A stretch of 9,376 nucleotides of DNA from Treponema sp. (GTDB taxonomy: Bacteria; Spirochaetota; Spirochaetia; Treponematales; Breznakiellaceae), in the NCBI GenBank assembly GCA_031258505.1, contig JAIRMT010000005.1, forward strand, positions 1 to 9,376. The letters are read 5' to 3'. The position numbers and the translations under genes were made by a program. The notes beneath the pieces were generated by a model that had not been told where the DNA came from, did not search any database, and was given only the letters and a program-made list of their open reading frames with translations. Below, in pieces: positions 1-6,744 of this stretch (within the stretch, counting starts at the first letter, position 1; each line of letters starts with the position of its first letter).

Positions 1-10
1 CGGGAATGTT

Positions 11-445
11 CTATTGGAAATCGCTCCCTGAGCGCAATTCGTCGCAGTATTCACAGCGATAGGTGCGCAGCTCCTCGTTATCCAGGTTGAAGATGTGGGG
101 GATGTAATGTTCATTTGAGGTGATGCAGCGGGGGTTTTTACAGATAAGGATGTTTTCCACCCGTCTGGGCAGCCGGAGCTTGATCTTTTCACAGACCTGC
201 TCGTTCTCGATGATGTTTACCGTGATGTTCGGGTCGATAAGCCCCAGCACATCAAAGTTAATGGAGATGGTGTCATCGATCTTGATGATGTCCTTTTTAC
301 CCATGTGATTGGATTGGGCGTTTACCACAAAAGCCACGGTGTGAGACGTCTTGTCCAGACCAAGCCAGTTGAAAACCCTTATGCCGTGTCCAGCCCTGAT
401 ATGATCAATGACGATCCCGTTCTTCAGCTTTTCGATGTTTAGCAT
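11..445 (-). CDS. pyrI: Aspartate carbamoyltransferase regulatory chain
   Basis: This is the regulatory subunit of class B aspartate carbamoyltransferase. In this family the N-terminal domain binds the allosteric nucleotides (CTP, ATP, UTP) and the C-terminal zinc domain holds the regulatory chain against the catalytic PyrB trimers. At 144 residues it is slightly shorter than the E. coli protein of about 153. The four zinc-ligand cysteines are visible as C102 and C107 (CKNPRC) and C131 and C134 (CEYC). The N-terminal stretch around KNGIVIDHI matches the allosteric domain. The ATG at 445-443 lies inside the end of pyrB, giving a 7-nt overlap. An AGGAG ribosome site lies about 6 nt upstream (452-457 on the complementary strand), so translation is probably coupled to pyrB. 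Expression should follow the attenuator upstream of pyrB. The stop codon is 10 nt from the window edge, so no terminator can be assessed. Confidence 0.96.
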   Translation of the reverse strand: MLNIEKLKNGIVIDHIRAGHGIRVFNWLGLDKTSHTVAFVVNAQSNHMGKKDIIKIDDTISINFDVLGLIDPNITVNIIENEQVCEKIKLRLPRRVENILICKNPRCITSNEHYIPHIFNLDNEELRTYRCEYCDELRSGSDFQ

Positions 446-1365
446 GATTCCACTCCTAGAATTGATGACAGTAACGCCATTCTGACGTACATGCCGTATT
501 TTACTTGTTTGAAATACGCAGCTCGCGGGTCTGTATCCACCTCTGGCGCAATTTCGTTCACGCGGGGCAGCGGGTGAAGCACGATGAGGCTCTCACGCGC
601 CAGCTTCATCTTTTTGCGGTCAAGGATATAGCTGTCCTTGAGCCTGACGTAGTCTTCCTCGTTAAAGAAACGCTCTCGCTGTACTCTGGTCATGTAAAGC
701 ACGTCAAGCTCGCCCATCACCTTATCAAGCTGATCAGTTTCAAGGTAGTCAATCCCGGCCTTTACCAGCATTCCCGACGTGATATACGACGGAAGCCTGA
801 GTTCTGGCGGTGAGATAAACACCATCCTGATACTGGGGTAACGGGATAGGGTTTTTGCCAGAGAATGAACCGTGCGGCCAAACTTGAGGTCCCCACAGAA
901 GCCCACCGTGATATTGCCAATCGTTCCCCGCAGCCGCTTGATGGTGAGCAGGTCGGTCAGGGTTTGGGTGGGGTGATGATGGCCGCCGTCTCCGGCGTTA
1001 ATCACTGGCACGCTGGAATAGCGGGATGCAAGCAGAGCCGCGCCTTCCTTGGGGTTCCGCATGACAATGACGTCCGCATAGCAGGAAACCGTCCGTACCG
1101 TATCCACTAGGCTCTCTCCTTTGGCGACCGAGCTTGAACCGGGTTCAGCAAAACCCAGACACGCGCCGCCCATGCGCAGCATGGCAGCCTCAAAACTAAG
1201 CCGCGTTCGCGTGCTTGGCTCAAAAAAAAGCGTCGCCAACACTTTTCCCCGACACGCATCCTGTAGACACGCCTCGGTCTCGATGCGTCCCGCAAGAACA
1301 AAGAGCCGCTCCAGCTCCTCAAGACTGAGATTCCCCGGCTCAATAAGATGTCGTCCTTTAAGCAT
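439..1365 (-). CDS. pyrB: Aspartate carbamoyltransferase catalytic chain
   Basis: PyrB condenses carbamoyl phosphate with L-aspartate to N-carbamoyl-aspartate, the committed step of pyrimidine synthesis in the cytosol. Its 308 residues match the usual length of about 310. The carbamoyl-phosphate site is visible as STRTR at 51-55. Other family active-site residues fall in order: the mobile-loop lysine K82 (VAKGES), R103 (MRNP), H131 in HPTQ, R164 (GRTVHS), R226 (TRVQRER), and HPLPR at 264-268. The start ATG (1365-1363) has an AAGGAAGG ribosome site 4 to 6 nt upstream. The last codons overlap pyrI, so the two chains are made from one message. A leader ORF ending at 1358 overlaps the first codons, and a terminator at 1397-1422 sits just upstream. 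Both point to attenuation control (see those entries). All key residues are present, so the enzyme should be active. Confidence 0.98.
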   Translation of the reverse strand: MLKGRHLIEPGNLSLEELERLFVLAGRIETEACLQDACRGKVLATLFFEPSTRTRLSFEAAMLRMGGACLGFAEPGSSSVAKGESLVDTVRTVSCYADVIVMRNPKEGAALLASRYSSVPVINAGDGGHHHPTQTLTDLLTIKRLRGTIGNITVGFCGDLKFGRTVHSLAKTLSRYPSIRMVFISPPELRLPSYITSGMLVKAGIDYLETDQLDKVMGELDVLYMTRVQRERFFNEEDYVRLKDSYILDRKKMKLARESLIVLHPLPRVNEIAPEVDTDPRAAYFKQVKYGMYVRMALLSSILGVESC

Positions 1366-1489
1366 GATCCTTCCTTAATCCACTAATTTTTTGACGAAAA
1401 AAAACCGCCCCATAAGGCGGTTCGCAATAAACAAAAAATAGGCTGACAAAGATACGGATTGACCTGATGAACTGTATGTATGTTTTCAT
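1358..1489 (-). CDS. pyrL: PyrL-like leader peptide of the pyrBI attenuator
   Basis: This 43-codon ORF is too short for routine gene calling. It starts MKTYIQFIRS at an ATG (1489-1487), with an AAGG element about 9 nt upstream. It reads without a stop through the U-rich tract (residues 17-21, LFFVY) and through the whole terminator hairpin and its T-run (about residues 23-31, ending GAVFF). It stops with TAA at 1360-1358, inside the first codons of pyrB. E. coli PyrL has 44 codons and the same design: a U-rich pause, then an intrinsic terminator lying inside the leader reading frame. There, low UTP makes RNA polymerase pause, the leading ribosome catches up, and it blocks the hairpin so pyrBI is transcribed. 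Sequence identity to E. coli PyrL is not evident; the call rests on layout. Translation itself is unproven. Confidence 0.75.
   Translation of the reverse strand: MKTYIQFIRSIRIFVSLFFVYCEPPYGAVFFRQKISGLRKDHA
1397..1422 (-). terminator. Intrinsic terminator acting as pyrBI attenuator
   Basis: On the minus strand, AACCGCC and GGCGGTT form a perfect 7-bp stem around the 6-nt loop TTATGG. A run of eight T residues (1404-1397) overlaps the last stem bases. It stands only 31 nt upstream of the pyrB start, downstream of the leader ORF start, and in the direction of pyrB transcription. It is therefore a premature terminator in the leader and not the end of another gene. The stem lies inside the leader reading frame, so a ribosome translating the leader would prevent it from folding. 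No PyrR-type antiterminator fold was recognised. Confidence 0.87.
1426..1440 (-). promoter_or_regulatory. U-rich putative UTP-sensitive pause tract
   Basis: The transcript here reads UAUUUUUUGUUUAUU: 12 of 15 bases are U, ending 4 nt before the attenuator stem begins. In the E. coli pyrBI leader a comparable U-rich stretch just before the terminator makes RNA polymerase slow when UTP is scarce, letting the ribosome close the gap. The position and base composition are seen directly. The pausing role is inferred from that model. Confidence 0.65.
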
Positions 1490-1537
1490 GCTTAAAAACC
1501 TTAGCACAAGCGGCCTGAAAGACTCAAGGGGCGTTCA

Positions 1538-1591
1538 AGTCGCTTCGGCAGATCAGCCGCCAGAAGCTTAATCCCTGACCTGTAAGCGACT
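1538..1591. repeat. Inverted repeat in the pyr-uppP divergent spacer
   Basis: AGTCGCTT (1538-1545) is perfectly complementary to AAGCGACT (1584-1591), with 38 nt between. A smaller CGGC/GCCG pairing lies inside that interval. The element sits between the divergently transcribed pyr leader and uppP and could fold in the RNA of either strand. In the pyr direction it would fall in the far 5' leader. It could also be an operator. No known riboswitch or small-RNA signature was recognised, and no convincing promoter hexamers were found for either direction in 1490-1660. Confidence 0.4.
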
Positions 1592-1660
1592 GTGGCGACG
1601 CAAACGCAAGTGTGCGGTTATACGCTTGTGTCAAAGGGTAAAGCCTGCTAGGGTGAGTCT

Positions 1661-2458
1661 ATGAGTATCATTGAAGCTATCATACTAGGCGCGGTACAGG
1701 GACTGACGGAATTCCTGCCGGTGAGTAGTTCGGGTCATCTAGCGCTGCTGCAAAAGCTGTTTGGCATATCCGAAGGCGCCCTACTCTTTGACATATTGGT
1801 ACACGTGGGTACCTTGTTCGCGGTGTTTGTTGTGCTATGGGACGATATTTGGGAACTCCTTAGAAAGCCCATTCAAGCCAAAACCGGTTTCCTCATTATC
1901 GCTACAATACCAACGGTTATTGTGGCTCTATTTTTCAAAGACCTCATCGAAAGCGCCTTTGCCTCCGCGCAGTTTCTGGGTTTCGCATTTCTGCTTACCG
2001 GGACAGCGCTCTTCGTTTCAGAGCGTCTATCCAGGCGTTCAGGCGTAATACGGGAATATATGGGCATACCTGATGTGCTTATCATCGGGATCATGCAGGC
2101 AATCGCCATTATACCCGGAGTTTCGCGCTCAGGCTTCACGCTTGCCGGCGCGCTTTCCCGCAAAGTGGAGCGCGGTATCGCAGCCCGCTTCTCGTTTTTG
2201 TTATCCATACCAGCGATTCTGGGCGCCCTGGTCTTGCAGCTCAAGGACGTGATTAGCGGCGAGGCGAGCGGCAGCCCTGACGCGGCGCCACTCATCGCCG
2301 GCGTACTCACCGCAGGAATTGTCGGTTTCTTCTCAGTAAAGCTCATGCTTAAAATCGTAAAGGAACACTCGCTCATTGGATTCGCGGTGTATGTTGTCTG
2401 TCTTGGAATCCTGATACTAGCGGATCAGTATGTGAGCCACTTCTTCTTTACGGTATAA
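1661..2458 (+). CDS. uppP: Undecaprenyl-diphosphatase
   Basis: UppP (BacA) is an integral membrane phosphatase that removes one phosphate from undecaprenyl diphosphate. This regenerates the lipid carrier used for peptidoglycan and other envelope polymers, and the family gives some bacitracin tolerance. The 265 residues fit the usual 265-275. Both signature motifs are present: QGLTEFLPVSSSGH at 13-27, with catalytic E17 and the serine run, and PGVSRSG at 152-158 with the catalytic arginine R156. The remainder is mostly hydrophobic, with several membrane segments (about 76-92, 104-120, 137-152, 176-195, 211-227 and 238-256). The ATG follows an AGGGTGAG-like ribosome site. The gene diverges from pyrBI and ends 60 nt before rnfC. 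No terminator is visible in that gap, so read-through into rnf is possible, but the functions are unrelated. Confidence 0.97.
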   Translation: MSIIEAIILGAVQGLTEFLPVSSSGHLALLQKLFGISEGALLFDILVHVGTLFAVFVVLWDDIWELLRKPIQAKTGFLIIATIPTVIVALFFKDLIESAFASAQFLGFAFLLTGTALFVSERLSRRSGVIREYMGIPDVLIIGIMQAIAIIPGVSRSGFTLAGALSRKVERGIAARFSFLLSIPAILGALVLQLKDVISGEASGSPDAAPLIAGVLTAGIVGFFSVKLMLKIVKEHSLIGFAVYVVCLGILILADQYVSHFFFTV

Positions 2459-2518
2459 GTTCAACTTGTGTAAGTGTAGACGCTTCTGGTACTGTCTTGT
2501 TTGGAGGAATAAACATTT

Positions 2519-3874
2519 ATGCAAGTAAGTAGTTTTAGACGGGGACTCAAGCTCCCCACGCGGAAGCACGCGACTGAGGGGAAGCCGCTTGAACTAGTTC
2601 CTCAGCCAAAAGAGGTGGTCATTCCAATCAACCAACACTTTGGCGGGCCTAACCAAAGTTTGGTAAAGCCCGGGGACACGGTGAAGCGCGGTCAGAAGAT
2701 TGCTGAGGCTATCAGTCCGGGACCTATGACCGTGCCGGTTCACGCCTCAATCTCCGGCGTGGTGAAAAAAGTTGAGCCGCGCCTGCAATCAAACAACAGC
2801 GATGGTCTGTGTGTCATTATCGAAAATGATGAGACTAACCAAACCGCGTTTATGCCGCCGCTTGACGTATTTACCTGTAGTCGTGAGAAAGCCCTGCTGC
2901 GTCTGCGAGAAGCCGGGCTGACCGGCATGGGTGGGGCAGGCTTCCCAACCCATGTAAAGCTCTCGCCGCCGCCAAACAAGCCTATCGATATATTTATCGC
3001 GGACGGGGCTGAATGTGAACCGTATCTCACCACTGACGAGGCGGTGCTTACTGAAAAGCCAGACCTGCTGATTAAGGGACTGGCTATCGCAATGAAGATT
3101 ACCGGCGTGAAGAAGGCTATTATCGGCATGGAGGACAATAAACAACGGTTGATCCCCCTGCTTGAACAGGAGATACGCCTCGCCAAGCTGACAGACTCGA
3201 TTACGATTGGGCTATGCAAGACGCGCTATCCACAAGGCGGCGAAAAAATGCTGATCACTGCGCTTACCGGCAGAGAGGTACCTTCAGGCGGACTTCCTAT
3301 GGACGCCGGGTGTATTGTGCAGAACGTGGGAACGCTCGTTGCCATTGCCGAGGCGTTTATACAGGGTAAGCCGCTCATTGACCGCGATTTGACCGTGAGC
3401 GGCGGGGCGTGTAAGTTACCCAAGAACATCAGAGCGCCCATTGGCGCCATGCTCCCGAATATGCCCAAAGAGTTTATGGATATTGATTATGGCCGCTTAA
3501 AGAAAATCCTCTTTGGAGGACCAATGATGGGAACTGCGGTTCCTACTGTGATGATTCCCATTCAGAAGAACACCTCTGGCATTATCCTTATGACTCAGGA
3601 AGAAACTTCCATTGACCGCGAAACTCCCTGCATTCGCTGCGGGCGCTGTCTGCGGAACTGTCCCTGTCATTTGTCGCCCGCGCTGATAAATATCGGGCTT
3701 GAGGCAGGAGACCTTGACGAGGCGCTCAGAGCGGGCCTTATGGACTGTATCGAATGTGGAAGCTGTACCTATATGTGTCCGGCGCGGATCAAGCTGGTGC
3801 AGCGTTTCAGAATTGGCAAGCAGCGCCTCCGCGCCCGGCAAGCGGCGCGGCAAACAGCGGCGCAGAAGGCGTAA
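2519..3874 (+). CDS. rnfC: Rnf electron transport complex subunit C
   Basis: RnfC is the peripheral NADH-binding subunit of the ferredoxin:NAD+ oxidoreductase, at the cytoplasmic face of the membrane. It is the site where NAD+ is reduced or NADH oxidised. Its 451 residues are near the compact (about 440) length and lack the long C-terminal repeat tail of E. coli RsxC. An N-terminal biotinyl/SLBB-like region carries PVHASISGVV (73-82). The FMN/NADH domain shows GMGGAGFPTHVK at 136-147 and ADGAECEPYLTTDE at 161-174. Two ferredoxin motifs follow: C371, C374, C377, C381 and C410, C413, C416, C420. The ATG has a GGAGG ribosome site (2503-2507) at a rather long 11-nt spacing. It is the first gene of a six-gene operon in the order C-D-G-E-A-B. 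Confidence 0.97.
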   Translation: MQVSSFRRGLKLPTRKHATEGKPLELVPQPKEVVIPINQHFGGPNQSLVKPGDTVKRGQKIAEAISPGPMTVPVHASISGVVKKVEPRLQSNNSDGLCVIIENDETNQTAFMPPLDVFTCSREKALLRLREAGLTGMGGAGFPTHVKLSPPPNKPIDIFIADGAECEPYLTTDEAVLTEKPDLLIKGLAIAMKITGVKKAIIGMEDNKQRLIPLLEQEIRLAKLTDSITIGLCKTRYPQGGEKMLITALTGREVPSGGLPMDAGCIVQNVGTLVAIAEAFIQGKPLIDRDLTVSGGACKLPKNIRAPIGAMLPNMPKEFMDIDYGRLKKILFGGPMMGTAVPTVMIPIQKNTSGIILMTQEETSIDRETPCIRCGRCLRNCPCHLSPALINIGLEAGDLDEALRAGLMDCIECGSCTYMCPARIKLVQRFRIGKQRLRARQAARQTAAQKA

Positions 3875-3875
3875 A

Positions 3876-4922
3876 ATGGCTAGTATAATAGAAGAAAAAA
3901 CAGCGCCGCCAGCAGTGTTTCTGGCATCCAGCCCGCATATCGCGTCGCCGGTTGACGCGCAGCGGCTCATGGCAAACGCGCTTATCTCGCTTGCGCCCTG
4001 TTCAATCTACGGCGCGGCGATCTTTGGGCTTCCCGCGCTGCTCACGATTGTCGTCTCAATGGGCGCGGCGATTGGCGCAGAGGCGCTGTTCAGGCGTCTG
4101 ATTAAGCGGGACATTCGCATCAAAGACCTTTCAGCCGCGCTTACGGGCCTTTTGCTGGCGCTTGTGTTGCCGCCGTCCACGCCGCTGTGGATGACAGCGC
4201 TTGGCGCTGTGTTCGCCATCATCGTAGTAAAGGAATTCTTCGGCGGACTTGGGGCTAACGTGTTTAATCCCGCGCTTGCCGGACGCGCCTTTCTCATTAT
4301 GAGCTTTCCAGCAGCTATCACAACCTGGCATAGACCGCCTGGAGGCTTTGCACTTAGCCTGCCTGACACGCTTTCTGGCGCAACCCCGCTGGGCGCGGCG
4401 CGCAGCTTAAGCGGCGCTGAAGCAATCGCGGCAGTCGGCAATAACTTTGCTAACCCTATTGCTGGCGCTGACTATGCGGCAGTAATGCAAACACTGTTTC
4501 TGGGAAACCACGCCGGCTGTATCGGGGAAACGTCCATACTGCTCATTCTGCTGGGCGCTGCGTATCTCCTCATAACCCAAACCATAGACTGGCGCGCGCC
4601 TGCAGCCATGCTCGCCATGACTACCCTTGCCTCAGCCATTCTCGGCATTGACCCGCTCTTCGCGCTCCTCAGCGGCGGCGTAGTCTTCGGCGCAGTGTTC
4701 ATGGCAACTGACTATGTTACCGCACCGCTAACTGCTGTGGGCAAACTCATGTTCGGGGCTGGCGCAGGACTCATCACCGTACTCATCAGGAAATGGGGCT
4801 CATTCCCAGAAGGCGTTACCTACGGACTTTTGATTATGAATGCTGTGGCTCCCTTCCTCGATCATTTTATACAAAAGAAATATGGGTTTGCGGCGAAACC
4901 CAAAAAGGCGGTTAAACCATGA
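3876..4922 (+). CDS. rnfD: Rnf electron transport complex subunit D
   Basis: RnfD is a multi-spanning membrane subunit carrying a covalently bound FMN and forming part of the ion pathway. I chose the ATG at 3876, one base after the rnfC stop, because AGAAGG lies 6 nt upstream. The open frame extends farther back into rnfC, but that part is a basic, non-homologous shadow. The product has 348 residues and begins in family style with SSPHIASPVDAQRLM (18-32). The flavinylation site is canonical: DTLSGATPL, with T170 as the expected FMN-linked residue. Other family blocks are NPALAGRAFL (131-140) and FMATDYVTAP (275-284). About eight to nine hydrophobic segments are visible. The TGA overlaps the rnfG start as ATGA, so the genes are translationally coupled. 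Confidence 0.97.
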   Translation: MASIIEEKTAPPAVFLASSPHIASPVDAQRLMANALISLAPCSIYGAAIFGLPALLTIVVSMGAAIGAEALFRRLIKRDIRIKDLSAALTGLLLALVLPPSTPLWMTALGAVFAIIVVKEFFGGLGANVFNPALAGRAFLIMSFPAAITTWHRPPGGFALSLPDTLSGATPLGAARSLSGAEAIAAVGNNFANPIAGADYAAVMQTLFLGNHAGCIGETSILLILLGAAYLLITQTIDWRAPAAMLAMTTLASAILGIDPLFALLSGGVVFGAVFMATDYVTAPLTAVGKLMFGAGAGLITVLIRKWGSFPEGVTYGLLIMNAVAPFLDHFIQKKYGFAAKPKKAVKP

Positions 4923-5512
4923 AGAACATATTGAAACTGGGTATTACGCTGGCGCTCTATGCAACTGCCGCCTGCGTGGGGCTGGCTTTTGTCTACACTG
5001 GCACGAGTTCCGCGATTAGCGCGCGGCAAGCCGCTGATCTCCAAGCCGCGCTCAAAGACCTCTTCCCTGAAGCCGACCGCTTTGAGGACATTACTGGAAA
5101 CATCATCAGTCCTGAGCCGACTGTGAGCTTTCAAAGCCAGTACACGGCGTGGCAAAACAACACGCTCAACGGCGTGGCGATTCAAGCCGTCGGTCCAAGC
5201 TATGGCGGCGATATAAAGGCGCTAGTGGGAATCCGCGCAGACGGCGTGATCAGCCGCGTGAAGATACTCGAACACGCCGACACTCCGGGCTTGGGAGCAA
5301 ACGCCGCGTCGCCCAGCTATTATGTTGATAAGGCAAAGAAGATCACATTCACGGGCCAGTTTGCAAACAAGTCCATACATGATTCGTTTGAAGTAAAGCA
5401 GGATGTGCAGGCCATTACCGCCTCCACAATCACCAGCCGCGCTGTAGCAGCTCTGGTGAAAACCTCAGCGCTGGCGTTTGAGTCATGGAATAGCGAAGGA
5501 GCGGCGCAATGA
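4919..5512 (+). CDS. rnfG: Rnf electron transport complex subunit G
   Basis: RnfG is a single-pass membrane flavoprotein with an FMN-binding domain on the outer face. FMN is attached through a phosphodiester bond to a threonine by ApbE-type flavin transferase. The 197 residues show one N-terminal membrane segment (about 7-28) and the domain hallmark HADTPGLGA at 119-127. The attachment region reads VQAITASTITS (163-173), with T170 aligning with the modified threonine. It departs from the usual D-x-x-[ST]-G-A-[ST] motif at three places: Q for D, A for G, and S for A. The ATG overlaps the rnfD stop by 4 nt and has an AAGG element upstream. The end overlaps rnfE by 4 nt. No other flavin transferase gene lies in the window. 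Confidence 0.95.
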   Translation: MKNILKLGITLALYATAACVGLAFVYTGTSSAISARQAADLQAALKDLFPEADRFEDITGNIISPEPTVSFQSQYTAWQNNTLNGVAIQAVGPSYGGDIKALVGIRADGVISRVKILEHADTPGLGANAASPSYYVDKAKKITFTGQFANKSIHDSFEVKQDVQAITASTITSRAVAALVKTSALAFESWNSEGAAQ

Positions 5513-6162
5513 GTCTGGTCAAAATCTTTAGAAACGGTCTGGTGCGGGAAAACCCGCTCCTGAGCCTCACCATTGGTCTGTGTTCCGCGCTCGCGGTAAC
5601 AAACGCCGTGGTAAACGGTATTGGCATGGGGCTATCCATGACCTTTGTCCTGCTTATGTCAGAACTAGTCATTAGTCTCTTCAGGAAACTGATCCCAGAC
5701 TCTATACGCATCCCGATCTTTATCATCGTGATCGCGGCTTTTACCACTGTGATTGACTATGTGTTAAAAGCATACTTCCCGGAACTGTCTGAAGCTATGG
5801 GCGTGTTTATCCCTCTCATTGTCGTGAACTGCATCATCATGGGGCGGGTGGAATCCTTTGCTTCAAAGCAAGCGCTGATAAAGGTCATCCCGGACGCTCT
5901 GGGCATGGGGCTTGGTTACACGTGGGTACTTGCTGGTATCGCGCTTGTACGGGAAGCGCTGGGAAGCGGCGCGCTTCTGGGCTTCCCGATTATGCCGGAG
6001 GGGTTTCAGCCGATCCTCTTCTTCACGCTTCCGCCGGGCGGTTTCTTCGTGTTTGCCCTGTTTATCAGCCTCAACAGCGCTATCAAATCCCGGTGCAGAG
6101 GCAATGAGCCGGCGCAGCGTGCTGCTGCTGCTGGCGTTCATCATCACGGAGGCGCTGTATGA
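5509..6162 (+). CDS. rnfE: Rnf electron transport complex subunit E
   Basis: RnfE is one of the paired membrane subunits (with RnfA) that form the core of the pump and hold a buried Fe-S centre between them. The 217 residues contain about six membrane segments. The two conserved cysteines are visible as C25 (GLCSALAVT) and C108 (VVNCIIMGR). The block GMGLGYTWVL (132-141) and the PPGGFFVFALFISLNSAIK region near the end are typical of the family. The C-terminus (about 191-217) is a polar extension ending in HHHGGAV and may be poorly conserved. The start overlaps the rnfG stop (ATGA) and is preceded by AAGGAG. The stop overlaps rnfA in the same way. Confidence 0.97.
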   Translation: MSLVKIFRNGLVRENPLLSLTIGLCSALAVTNAVVNGIGMGLSMTFVLLMSELVISLFRKLIPDSIRIPIFIIVIAAFTTVIDYVLKAYFPELSEAMGVFIPLIVVNCIIMGRVESFASKQALIKVIPDALGMGLGYTWVLAGIALVREALGSGALLGFPIMPEGFQPILFFTLPPGGFFVFALFISLNSAIKSRCRGNEPAQRAAAAGVHHHGGAV

Positions 6163-6734
6163 CGCTGTTCACGATTTTTATAAAGGCGCTGCTCATTGAT
6201 AACGTGGTGTTAATGCGCTTTCTGGCGCTCTGTCCCTTTATCGGTATGAGTATTGACGAGGACAAGTCTATCGGCATGGGTCTTGCCGTAACCTTTGTTA
6301 CCCTACTCGCCACGTGCGTAACCTGGCCCATCTATTGTTTCATTCTGGAACCGCTGAACATGGAGTTTTTACAGATACTCGTGTTTATCCTGGTGATTGC
6401 CGCGCTCGTGCAGCTGGTTGAGTTTTACCTTAAAAAGACCGCGCCCGCGCTCTATGCCTCAATGGGCATCTATCTGGCGCTTATCACGACGAACTGCGCA
6501 ATCCTTGCAGTTACGTTTGACGTGATTTCAAACGGTTATACCTTTGTTGAATCAGTGGTCTATGCCTTAGGCGTGGCGCTAGGCTTTCTTATCGCGCTGC
6601 TGCTGCTTGCCGGCATACGCAAGCGTATAAGAACCAGTCCCATACCCGCGTTTCTCAAAGGCGCGCCGATTCTCTTTGTGGCGGCAGCCCTGCTGTCAAT
6701 GGCGTTTACTGGTTTTTCCGGTCTGGTGAAATAG
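6159..6734 (+). CDS. rnfA: Rnf electron transport complex subunit A
   Basis: RnfA is the membrane partner of RnfE, with about six membrane segments and inverted topology relative to it. Together they ligate the intramembrane Fe-S centre and form the ion-translocating core. The 191 residues match the family's usual 190-195. The conserved cysteines are C25 (LALCPFIGM) and C113 (TTNCAILAV), placed like those of RnfE, which reflects the known paralogy. The ATG overlaps the rnfE stop by 4 nt, with GGAGG upstream in the end of rnfE. The TAG stop is merged with the ribosome site of rnfB (TAGGAGG), giving tight coupling to the next gene. Confidence 0.97.
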   Translation: MTLFTIFIKALLIDNVVLMRFLALCPFIGMSIDEDKSIGMGLAVTFVTLLATCVTWPIYCFILEPLNMEFLQILVFILVIAALVQLVEFYLKKTAPALYASMGIYLALITTNCAILAVTFDVISNGYTFVESVVYALGVALGFLIALLLLAGIRKRIRTSPIPAFLKGAPILFVAAALLSMAFTGFSGLVK

Positions 6735-6744
6735 GAGGCGTATC

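Noticed and set aside
865..1378. Plus-strand and alternative-frame ORFs over pyrB
   Set aside because: They lie opposite or within a gene whose catalytic motifs are all intact, and they have no family resemblance or start signals.
1373..1560. PyrR-binding antiterminator or riboswitch in the pyr leader
   Set aside because: No recognisable PyrR loop or known riboswitch core was found. The leader-peptide design explains the arrangement better.
3699..3875. N-terminal extension of rnfD into rnfC
   Set aside because: The frame is open, but the residues are a basic shadow of rnfC. The ATG at 3876 has a good ribosome site and yields the family N-terminus.
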